Shown here piece after piece: positions 7,081-12,809 of a DNA stretch of 12,809 nt. This DNA comes from Aminipila sp051883075 (GTDB lineage Bacteria > Bacillota > Clostridia > Peptostreptococcales > Anaerovoracaceae), in contig JBJETA010000088.1 of assembly GCA_051883075.1 (NCBI GenBank), forward strand, positions 1 through 12,809. The letters are read 5' to 3'. The notes under the pieces were generated by a model, which ran no database searches, was not told the DNA's origin, and worked only from the letters and a program-made list of their open reading frames with translations. The stretch's first letter is position 1; each line of letters starts with the position of its first letter. A program made the position numbers and the translations under genes.

Positions 7081-7605
7081 ATGAAGACTATAATTACTTG
7101 CAAAAACATAAGCTCAAGCGACTACTTAAAGGAAAACATTGAAAAGAAGTTAAGCAAGCTGAATAAATACTTCTCAGATGACATTACTGCAAATGTTATG
7201 ATATCTGTAGAAAAAGACAAGCAGAAGATTGAAGCAACCATAAACGCTGCCGGAACTATTTTTAGGGCAGAACAGACAGCCGATGTTGCTTACGATGCTA
7301 TTGATGGCATTGTGGATAAGCTTTCATCGCAGATGTCGAGATTCAAGACTAAGCTTCAGAAAAAACATAAGGACAACAAGGGCTTTATCTTTGCTGAAAT
7401 CCCTGATTTCGATGAAGAACCTGAAGAAATGACAGTTGTGAAGAGAAAGAAGGTTGAACTTGCTCCTATGAATGTTGAAGAGGCTATTATGCAGATGGAA
7501 CTTCTGGGACACAGCTTCTTTGTATTCCTGAACATGGAGACTGATTCCGTAGATATTGTTTATGCAAGAAAGAACGGAGATTACGGTTTGATTGAAACTG
7601 TATAA
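7081..7605 (+). CDS. hpf: Long-form ribosome hibernation promoting factor (HPF/RaiA family)
   Basis: This 174-residue protein has the two-domain long HPF layout. The N-terminal S30AE domain (about 1-95, beta-alpha-beta-beta-beta-alpha) binds the decoding region of idle 30S subunits. A charged linker follows. The C-terminal dimerisation domain (about 119-174, with PMNVEEAIMQMELLGHSFFV and VDIVYARKNGDYGLIE) joins two ribosomes into inactive 100S dimers during starvation or stationary phase. GGGAGG at 7067-7072 lies 8 bases before the ATG at 7081. An in-frame GTG at 6946 would extend the protein through the structured RNA and has no family support. The gene has its own promoter and terminator, so it can be expressed alone, as expected for a stress-induced factor. 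The raiA-motif RNA immediately upstream is named after this neighbour. Confidence 0.96.
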   Translation: MKTIITCKNISSSDYLKENIEKKLSKLNKYFSDDITANVMISVEKDKQKIEATINAAGTIFRAEQTADVAYDAIDGIVDKLSSQMSRFKTKLQKKHKDNKGFIFAEIPDFDEEPEEMTVVKRKKVELAPMNVEEAIMQMELLGHSFFVFLNMETDSVDIVYARKNGDYGLIETV

Positions 7606-7620
7606 CCCAAATAAATAACG

Positions 7621-7647
7621 CAGGGTCAGAAATGACCCTGTTTTTTT
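7621..7647 (+). terminator. Intrinsic terminator after hpf
   Basis: A perfect 8-bp stem, CAGGGTCA (7621-7628) with TGACCCTG (7633-7640), encloses a GAAA tetraloop and is followed by seven Ts (7641-7647). It is a textbook strong terminator 15 bp after the hpf stop codon. Confidence 0.95.
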
Positions 7648-7658
7648 GCGCAACCTTA

Positions 7659-7687
7659 TTGCAATAAAATTCTTTGTATGGTAAAAT
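7659..7687 (+). promoter_or_regulatory. Promoter for the Rpn-family nuclease gene
   Basis: TTGCAA (7659-7664) and TAAAAT (7682-7687) are 17 bp apart, and TGG at 7679-7681 adds an extended -10 element. It lies just after the hpf terminator and about 60 bp before the nuclease start, so this gene is transcribed on its own. Confidence 0.65.
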
Positions 7688-7747
7688 ATGTAAAAATAAA
7701 ACCCGTTGATAATGCCTGTTCGAGATTATATAATAAGGGGGAAAGAT

Positions 7748-8611
7748 ATGGAGAATTTTAATATTGCAAGAACTTACAAAGACAGGCTGTTCAGAAGGAT
7801 TTTCAGCGATAAGGCAAGCCTTTTGGAACTGTACAATGCACTTAACGGAACAGAGTACACGGAGGAAGCGGAGCTGACCGTAAATGACCTGGAGGATGCG
7901 GTATATATGCGCATGAAAAACGACAGGTCCTTTGTACTTGAAAGCCTGACCATGAACTTCTATGAGCATCAGTCTACATGGTGCCCGAACATGCCGTTGA
8001 GGGGCTTTTTCTATGCGGCAGATGCATACAGAGCTTATGTTGAGGCAAAAGAATATGACCTTTACAGTATGAACATGATAAAGCTTCCAACTCCGAAATA
8101 TGTAATATTTTATAACGGAGATAAAGAAGTTCCTGACAGCACGGAAGTACGCTTGTCAGATATGTTTGAATATCGTGATGAAGAAGATGTAGGAAAATTT
8201 GAGTGGACAGCGACGGTGCTGAATATCAATGCAGGTCACAACAAAGAGCTGATGGATAAGAGCCGAAAGCTTAATGACTACTCTATACTGATAGGGAAAG
8301 TAAAAGAGTATAAAAAGGAAGTGGCACTGAAGGAAGCGATAGAAAAGGCGGTAAGCGAGTGCATAACAGAAGGAGTTCTGAGGGAGTTTCTTGTAAAGAA
8401 CAGGGGTGAGGTTGTGAACACACTTTTAACTGAGTATAATGAAGAAAAGACTATGGCTAATCTTTACAAGGAGGCAAAGGAACTCGGCAGAAATGAAGGC
8501 GCTGAAGCAAAAGCAAGAGAAACTGCAGCGAACTTGAAAAAAGAGGGTCTAGCGCTTGATTTAATAGAGCGCTGCACAGGCTTATCTATCAAAGAAATTG
8601 AAAAACTGTAG
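7748..8611 (+). CDS. Rpn-family PD-(D/E)XK nuclease/putative transposase
   Basis: This 287-residue protein belongs to the Rpn/PDDEXK_2 group, recombination-promoting nucleases often annotated as putative transposases. The opening (TYKDRLFRRIFSDKASLLEL) is typical. Active-site candidates are Asp59 in KNDRSF and Glu73/Gln75 in FYEHQSTWCPNMPLRGFFYA, where the family has E-x-Q in place of E-x-K. The charged C-terminus ends in TGLSIKEIEKL, also typical of clostridial members. AAGGGGG (7735-7741) stands 6 bases before the ATG at 7748. An upstream in-frame ATG at 7706 has no binding site. E. coli relatives raise RecA-independent recombination and DNA damage when overproduced; the native role is unclear. 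The gene is flanked by terminators on both sides with no inverted repeats or partner gene seen, which suggests an independently acquired cassette. Confidence 0.88.
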   Translation: MENFNIARTYKDRLFRRIFSDKASLLELYNALNGTEYTEEAELTVNDLEDAVYMRMKNDRSFVLESLTMNFYEHQSTWCPNMPLRGFFYAADAYRAYVEAKEYDLYSMNMIKLPTPKYVIFYNGDKEVPDSTEVRLSDMFEYRDEEDVGKFEWTATVLNINAGHNKELMDKSRKLNDYSILIGKVKEYKKEVALKEAIEKAVSECITEGVLREFLVKNRGEVVNTLLTEYNEEKTMANLYKEAKELGRNEGAEAKARETAANLKKEGLALDLIERCTGLSIKEIEKL

Positions 8612-8645
8612 CGTAACTCGTAGCTCTCAATTGGCAAATAGAAAC

Positions 8646-8693
8646 AAAAGACCCCCGTTTAGTCAGGATTATGACAAACCGTGAGGTCTTTTT
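8646..8693. terminator. Bidirectional terminator between the convergent nuclease and metH genes
   Basis: AAAAGACC (8646-8653) pairs with GGTCTTTT (8685-8692). The stem is extended by GTTT (8657-8660) with AAAC (8676-8679) and GTCA (8662-8665) with TGAC (8672-8675) around a six-base loop. T-rich tails on both strands (TTTTTATTT on +, TTTTGTTTC on -) let it stop transcription from either side. Confidence 0.85.
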
Positions 8694-8717
8694 ATTTACA
8701 CATTTTATATTTTAAGC

Positions 8718-11249
8718 TTAGTTTCCGAATACCTGCTTTGCCACGTCTACCGACTGTTTTGCATCTTTTGCATAGTAATCGGCCTTTATTTCTGCGGCAT
8801 ATTCAGGATTCAGCACGGCACCGCCAACCAGAATCTTGGTATCCAGCCCCGCCTCATGTATTGCCTTTATGGTTTCTTCCATGCTTGGCAGAGTTGTTGT
8901 CATCAAAGCGCTCAGACCAACCATTCCCGCATCGTGCTTCTTTACCGCTTCTACAACATCAGCGACAGGCACATCGCGTCCCAGGTCAATTATCTGATAG
9001 CCATAATTCTGAAGTATGATTTTTACGATGTTTTTTCCTATATCATGAATGTCACCTTTTACAGTGGCAAGAACTATTTTTCCTCTGCTTATGCCTGATG
9101 TTTCCTGAGCAGCCAGTCGCTTGTTTACTACATCAAAGCCGGCCTGAGCAGCCTGTGCTCCCTGTATCAGCTGCGGCAGGAATATCTTTCCCTTTTCAAA
9201 CAGTTCTCCAAGCACATCAAGGGCAGGAATAAGCTTCTCGTTAATGACCGTCATTTCATTCATTTCTTTTAGGAGCTCTTCCGTAGCCAGCTTTGTTTCA
9301 TTTTTCAGGCCGTTTCGCACAGCTCTGAATATGTCGTGCTCTGTTCCGCTTGCCTTCTCCTCAGGTTTTCCGTTTGCAGAAGTTCCGCAGTGTCCGCAGC
9401 CGCAGCCGGATTCATGATTCCCAGCATTATTGTGTGAAACGGCTGCACCGCCTGAGTTTCCTGCTCCCACATCTGCCTTTTGTACTGCTGATGCTACAGT
9501 GGCAGTTACAGATATCGGTGCTGCATTTGCATACTTTTCTATATAACCGCGTGCTCCCTCATCTTTTCCCGCCAGCACATTGTAAGCATAAATTGAAGAT
9601 TTCATGCCCTCATCAAGCGGGTTCATGATAGGCAGTTCCAGCCCTGCCTCCATGGCAAGCATCAGGAAGTTCCTGTTTATCAGTTCTCTCTGCGGCAGGC
9701 CGAATGAAACATTTGAAACTCCAAGAAGCACCTTGACACCAAGCTTCTCACGAACCATACGAATAGCCTTCAGAGTTTCCCATGATTCCTTCTGCTGTAC
9801 GGAAGCCGCCAGTGTCAGGCAGTCAACAACCAAATCCTCTTTTGGTATTCCGTAGGCAAGTCCTGTATCTACCATTCTTTTTGCAAGTTCAAAACGCTTT
9901 TCCGCAGTTTCTGGAATACCATCTTCGTCAAGAGTCAGGCATACAACAGCCGCACCGTATTTTTTCGCCAGAGGAAACACCTTGTCCATCAGTTCTTTGT
10001 CTGCATTTGTGGAATTAATCATAGGTTTTCCGCTGTAAATTCTCAGGGCAGCTTCAAGGGCTTCCGCGTTCTGGGAATCAAGAAGGATGGGAGCATCAAC
10101 TACAGTCTGCAGCATTTTCACTGTTTTAGCCAGCATCTCAACCTCATCAATGCCGGGCATTCCCGCGTTCACGTCAAGGATTTCCGCACCGTTTTCCACC
10201 TGCTCAACGCCGCATGCAAGAATAGTGTCCATATCCTCATCCTTGTAGGCCTGTTTTATGAACTTTCTGCCCATAGGGTTTATGGTTTCGCCTACAATCG
10301 TCACATGGTCGGCATTCACAACTGTTGTCGGTGTGCAAACCCTCAACCTAGGCTGATAGTGTCCTATGCGTTCTTCAGCTCCGTTTTTCTCACCTTTAAA
10401 CAGTTTAACAATTTCCTTGATATATTCCGGCGAGGTACCGCAGCATCCTCCAAGCATCGATATGCCAAGCGTTTTGTATTCATTCATCTGTTCCGCAAAC
10501 TGTTCGGGACTTATGTCATAGCCTCCTGTTTTGAGATTTGGAAGGCCCGCATTCGGCTTCACAAATACGGGAACTCTTGTGCTTTCACAAAGAGTTTTTG
10601 CCATAGGCAGTATTTCCACAGGCCCCAGTGAACAATTAATGCCGGCAGCATCAACTCCAAGTCCTTCAAGAGTAATAGCCATGGCTTCAACTGTGCAACC
10701 CGAAAATGTCCTGCCGTTTTCCTCAAAAGTCATGGAAACCATTATCGGCAGATTGGTGTTTTCCTTTGCCGCAAGAACTCCCGCCTTGACCTCGTACAGG
10801 TCTGCCATAGTTTCAAACACAATTAAATCGGCACCTGCCTTTTCTCCTGCCGTAACCATTTCTCTGAAAAGTCCGTAAGCCTCTTCAAAAGACATAGTTC
10901 CCGCAGGCTCCAGCAGTTCTCCCAGAGGTCCTATGTCAAGAGCAACCTTTGTCTCTGTTCCCACGCAAGCCGCTTTTGCCGCATTTACCGCCGCGGTAAT
11001 GACCTGTTCCGGAGTATATCCAAAGCCCTCCAGCTTATGGGCATTTGCACCGAAAGTATTTGCATAGATAATGTCAGAACCGCTGTCCACATACATCTTA
11101 TGTACAGCCGTTATTTTCTCAGGATGTGTTATGGCAAGGATTTCCGGTCTTTCCCCCAGTTCCAGCCCGCTTTTCTGGAGCATTGTGCCCATAGCACCAT
11201 CCAGAATTATATAATTTTCACTGTTAAATATGTTTTTTGCTCTTTTCAT
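8718..11249 (-). CDS. metH: Cobalamin-dependent methionine synthase without AdoMet-reactivation domain
   Basis: This 843-residue enzyme transfers a methyl group from 5-methyltetrahydrofolate via cobalamin to homocysteine. The homocysteine domain (about 1-290) has the zinc ligands Cys206 (GINCSLGP) and Cys269-Cys270 (LGGCCGTSPEYI). The pterin-binding TIM barrel spans about 310-570 (VGETINPMGRKF, DVNAGMPGID, DSQNAEALE, NSTNADKE). The helical cap and B12 domain span about 640-843, with the cobalamin ligand motif DIHDIG (733-738, His735) and LVGGAVLNPEYA. The C-terminal reactivation domain of the roughly 1,200-residue E. coli enzyme is missing, as is usual in Clostridia, so reductive repair of cob(II)alamin would need a separate protein. 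The linker at about 590-640 is Gly/Ala/Asn-rich and holds a Cys/His cluster (CGCGHC, 616-621). GGAGG (minus strand, 11257-11261) sets the start. A TATAAT (minus strand, 11296-11301) with a poor -35 could be a promoter. No S-box or cobalamin riboswitch fits in the 47-bp gap. Confidence 0.95.
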   Translation of the reverse strand: MKRAKNIFNSENYIILDGAMGTMLQKSGLELGERPEILAITHPEKITAVHKMYVDSGSDIIYANTFGANAHKLEGFGYTPEQVITAAVNAAKAACVGTETKVALDIGPLGELLEPAGTMSFEEAYGLFREMVTAGEKAGADLIVFETMADLYEVKAGVLAAKENTNLPIMVSMTFEENGRTFSGCTVEAMAITLEGLGVDAAGINCSLGPVEILPMAKTLCESTRVPVFVKPNAGLPNLKTGGYDISPEQFAEQMNEYKTLGISMLGGCCGTSPEYIKEIVKLFKGEKNGAEERIGHYQPRLRVCTPTTVVNADHVTIVGETINPMGRKFIKQAYKDEDMDTILACGVEQVENGAEILDVNAGMPGIDEVEMLAKTVKMLQTVVDAPILLDSQNAEALEAALRIYSGKPMINSTNADKELMDKVFPLAKKYGAAVVCLTLDEDGIPETAEKRFELAKRMVDTGLAYGIPKEDLVVDCLTLAASVQQKESWETLKAIRMVREKLGVKVLLGVSNVSFGLPQRELINRNFLMLAMEAGLELPIMNPLDEGMKSSIYAYNVLAGKDEGARGYIEKYANAAPISVTATVASAVQKADVGAGNSGGAAVSHNNAGNHESGCGCGHCGTSANGKPEEKASGTEHDIFRAVRNGLKNETKLATEELLKEMNEMTVINEKLIPALDVLGELFEKGKIFLPQLIQGAQAAQAGFDVVNKRLAAQETSGISRGKIVLATVKGDIHDIGKNIVKIILQNYGYQIIDLGRDVPVADVVEAVKKHDAGMVGLSALMTTTLPSMEETIKAIHEAGLDTKILVGGAVLNPEYAAEIKADYYAKDAKQSVDVAKQVFGN

Positions 11250-11296
11250 TCAATTTCCTCCAGCCATCCGAATCTAACCTATAGTAAACAAGGGAA

Positions 11297-11773
11297 TTAT
11301 ATTTCCTGTACTTCTTTTCCGCTAAGGTGTTCTATTTCGATTTCAAACATCTGAACGGACATTCCGGAGATTGCCACTTCCTCATCTACCAGCTTTTCAT
11401 CAGGATAATACTTCATCGCAAACTTCTTTACAAGCTTAATGCATTCTTCCTGATTTTCAACTAAATGGCATCGACCGAAGACAACCACACTTTGAAGAAA
11501 CGGTGCCCACTCTTCTTTTTTAATTCTTTCATTGCCGTATACAGTAAAGCAAACCTTGTCGCATGCTTTCAAAGCATCCACTTTATGTCCCGCTTTTGCT
11601 CCATGGAAAATAATCTTTTGTGCTTCTTCATCATATAGATAATTAATCGGTATCGCATAAGGATAGCCATTATCACCATTAACTGCCAGAACTCCGCGTC
11701 GTGAGCCTCGAAGCAGTTCCTTTGCCATTTCTATACTGATTTCATTTTTCTTTTTTCGAATTGATCTAAACAT
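11297..11773 (-). CDS. Pyridoxamine 5'-phosphate oxidase-like flavin-binding protein (NimA-like)
   Basis: This 158-residue protein matches the small split-barrel flavoproteins related to pyridoxamine 5'-phosphate oxidase and the nitroimidazole reductase NimA. The opening MFRSIRKKKNEIS, the first strand pair RGVLAVNGDNGYPYAIPINY (26-45) and IIFHGAKAGHKVDAL (54-68) are the typical family signatures; the last segment contacts FMN. A conserved strand follows at about 94-104 (SVVVFGRCHLV). These proteins act in the cytosol, usually as homodimers, and substrates of most members are unknown. The true start is the ATG at 11771-11773, placed by GGAGGA directly upstream. It lies between the hydrolase gene (72 bp upstream) and metH (47 bp downstream) on the same strand with no terminator seen, so the three may be co-transcribed. 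True pyridoxamine oxidase activity should not be assumed. Confidence 0.88.
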   Translation of the reverse strand: MFRSIRKKKNEISIEMAKELLRGSRRGVLAVNGDNGYPYAIPINYLYDEEAQKIIFHGAKAGHKVDALKACDKVCFTVYGNERIKKEEWAPFLQSVVVFGRCHLVENQEECIKLVKKFAMKYYPDEKLVDEEVAISGMSVQMFEIEIEHLSGKEVQEI

Positions 11774-11780
11774 TGAATTT

Positions 11781-11786
11781 TCCTCC
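11781..11786 (-). promoter_or_regulatory. Ribosome binding site that fixes the flavoprotein start
   Basis: On the minus strand GGAGGA lies 7 bases before the ATG at 11771-11773. An ATG at 11786-11788 is in frame but overlaps this site, so it is unlikely to be used. Confidence 0.75.
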
Positions 11787-11845
11787 ATAAATTTCTATTT
11801 TTCTCAGGATTTCAATTTCCCACTATATAAAAGTTGCCATATAGC

Positions 11846-12751
11846 TTACAGCAAATCTTTTAAGTCAAATACTTCCTTAGGGAACTGATGGCGATTACCT
11901 TTTTGGATAGTAAACTCCGCATGAATACTTTCCTCTTTTGTTATTTCATACAATTGCTTTGCCAGTGGCAGACAATCTTCATCATCTGAGCCACAAAAAA
12001 TTTTAAGTTCTATATTTTTCCGCTTGACAGCATTCACCAAAGCTTCTGAACAATCTTTTAGTATCGGAATCCAGGGACTTTGCAAAATCAGTATATCACA
12101 ACGTACAGGTGTAAATATTATTGCTCTCAAGAGCATATCACACCCTGCTGAAAAACCACCACATACAATTTCCTTGTAGCCTTCGTTTTGTATTTTTTCT
12201 ATTGCTTTAGCCACCGGTACATAGGACACCATATCATAGCTCCAACGATAGGTTCCATACCCGTCCGGCTCAGCACTTTGTATTGTTTCCAATTGCCACT
12301 GTGTATTCTCTTTTAAGAGCGGTTTCCAATCATCACTTGCAATTTGTCCGTTCTGTGTATTTCCATGAACAGCCAGAAATAATTTGTCAGCTGTTTTTCT
12401 CTTCCATGTAAATACCTCTTTCGTTTTTGATACAGCCTCTGCATAACGATTATCAGAAACGGATTTTAACGAATTAAACTCCGTATTATTTTTTAGTGAT
12501 ATAAGATCTTCATCTTCCAGCACTTCCGGCCGGTACCACCACCCATTATCAAAAATAGCCCTTCGCAGCCATTCCAAGGCTTTTTCCGGCATACCGGCTC
12601 CGCCTGCCAAACAGGCAAGAAAATATAGAGTTTGTGGGCCATAATTTTCAGGATTCTTTTTATATTCTTCCTGTAAAAACCGATATGCCTCAGCATAGCT
12701 GTTCTCAGCGATTGACAAGGTTTCCTCTAATAAGTCATTTTCCTTTTTCAT
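11846..12751 (-). CDS. Alpha/beta hydrolase with helical repeat-like N-terminal domain
   Basis: This 301-residue protein has two parts. Residues 1-100 are mostly helical and resemble a tetratricopeptide-type repeat (YFLACLAGGAGMPEKALEWLRRAI at about 43-66, then a second helical pair with DEDLISLKNNTEFNSLK). Residues 120-301 form an alpha/beta hydrolase fold: strand and oxyanion loop LFLAVHGNTQNG (124-135), nucleophile elbow GFSAG with Ser201, an acid in CGSDDED (probably Asp256 or Asp257) and His288 in GNRHQF. The catalytic triad looks complete. The catalytic part resembles dienelactone hydrolase or carboxylesterase-like enzymes; the substrate cannot be read from sequence. There is no signal peptide, so it is cytosolic. 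The AAAGGA site is unusually close to the ATG and a second purine-rich stretch lies about 14 bases upstream; an in-frame stop before it rules out a longer start. Base composition is more AT-rich than metH. Confidence 0.82.
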   Translation of the reverse strand: MKKENDLLEETLSIAENSYAEAYRFLQEEYKKNPENYGPQTLYFLACLAGGAGMPEKALEWLRRAIFDNGWWYRPEVLEDEDLISLKNNTEFNSLKSVSDNRYAEAVSKTKEVFTWKRKTADKLFLAVHGNTQNGQIASDDWKPLLKENTQWQLETIQSAEPDGYGTYRWSYDMVSYVPVAKAIEKIQNEGYKEIVCGGFSAGCDMLLRAIIFTPVRCDILILQSPWIPILKDCSEALVNAVKRKNIELKIFCGSDDEDCLPLAKQLYEITKEESIHAEFTIQKGNRHQFPKEVFDLKDLL

Positions 12752-12756
12752 GTCCT

Positions 12757-12809
12757 TTATAAATCCTTTTCCTCATACGGCTTGTTCCAAGAACCAATCT
12801 CGATGATAT
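12757..12809 (-). CDS. Possible 3' end of an unidentified upstream gene
   Basis: On the minus strand one frame is open from the window edge to a TAA at 12757-12759, encoding IIEIGSWNKPYEEKDL. It ends five bases before the hydrolase ATG, a spacing typical of co-transcribed genes, and the hydrolase's upstream purine-rich stretch lies inside it. The 16 residues are too few to identify a family, and an open frame of this length could arise by chance. Confidence 0.35.
   Translation of the reverse strand, partial: IIEIGSWNKPYEEKDL

Noticed and set aside
7706..7747. Upstream ATG adding 14 residues to the Rpn nuclease
   Set aside because: No binding site precedes it, while AAGGGGG is ideally placed before the ATG at 7748, where the family's typical N-terminus begins.
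11250..11296. SAM or cobalamin riboswitch controlling metH
   Set aside because: The gap to the upstream gene is only 47 bp, too short for either, and no conserved riboswitch core is seen.

Overview
The window looks like chromosome from an anaerobic, low-to-moderate GC Firmicute of the class Clostridia. This is an inference from the gene families, AAGGGAG/GGAGG ribosome binding sites, a Clostridia-type raiA-motif RNA upstream of a long-form hibernation factor, and a cobalamin methionine synthase without its AdoMet-reactivation domain. No rRNA, tRNA, CRISPR array, insertion sequence or prophage gene was found.

Layout. (1) Positions 1-1756: 3' part of a glutamine-dependent NAD+ synthetase, closed by an intrinsic terminator. 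(2) Positions 1797-6784: a strong sigma-A-type promoter reads into a tight + strand cluster. It holds a YhaM-type OB-fold/HD 3'-5' exoribonuclease, a CCA-adding-enzyme-like protein with no nucleotidyltransferase head, a RecD2 helicase and a ComF-type phosphoribosyltransferase. (3) Positions 6804-7647: a structured RNA closed by an 18-bp terminal helix, recognised as the raiA motif, then a promoter, long-form HPF and a terminator. (4) Positions 7659-8611: a solitary Rpn/PD-(D/E)XK nuclease gene with its own promoter. It meets the minus-strand genes at a bidirectional terminator. (5) Positions 8718-12809, all minus strand: in transcription order, the last codons of an unidentified gene, an alpha/beta hydrolase with a helical repeat-like N-terminus, a pyridoxamine-phosphate-oxidase-like flavoprotein, and MetH.

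How the genes may work together. The + strand cluster joins RNA 3'-end processing (YhaM), a probable RNA 3'-end binding protein, DNA repair (RecD2), a competence-type protein (ComF), a noncoding RNA linked to sporulation and aggregation, and ribosome hibernation (HPF). The most unusual protein is the one at 2862-3746. It keeps the neck, body and tail of a class II CCA-adding enzyme but starts exactly where the catalytic head should end, and it lies 33 bp behind an exonuclease gene. A tRNA or RNA 3'-end binding or quality-control role alongside YhaM is plausible but untested. The raiA-motif RNA is a described family whose molecular mechanism is still unresolved. The minus-strand block is ordinary metabolism, apart from a Cys/His-rich insert in the MetH linker.
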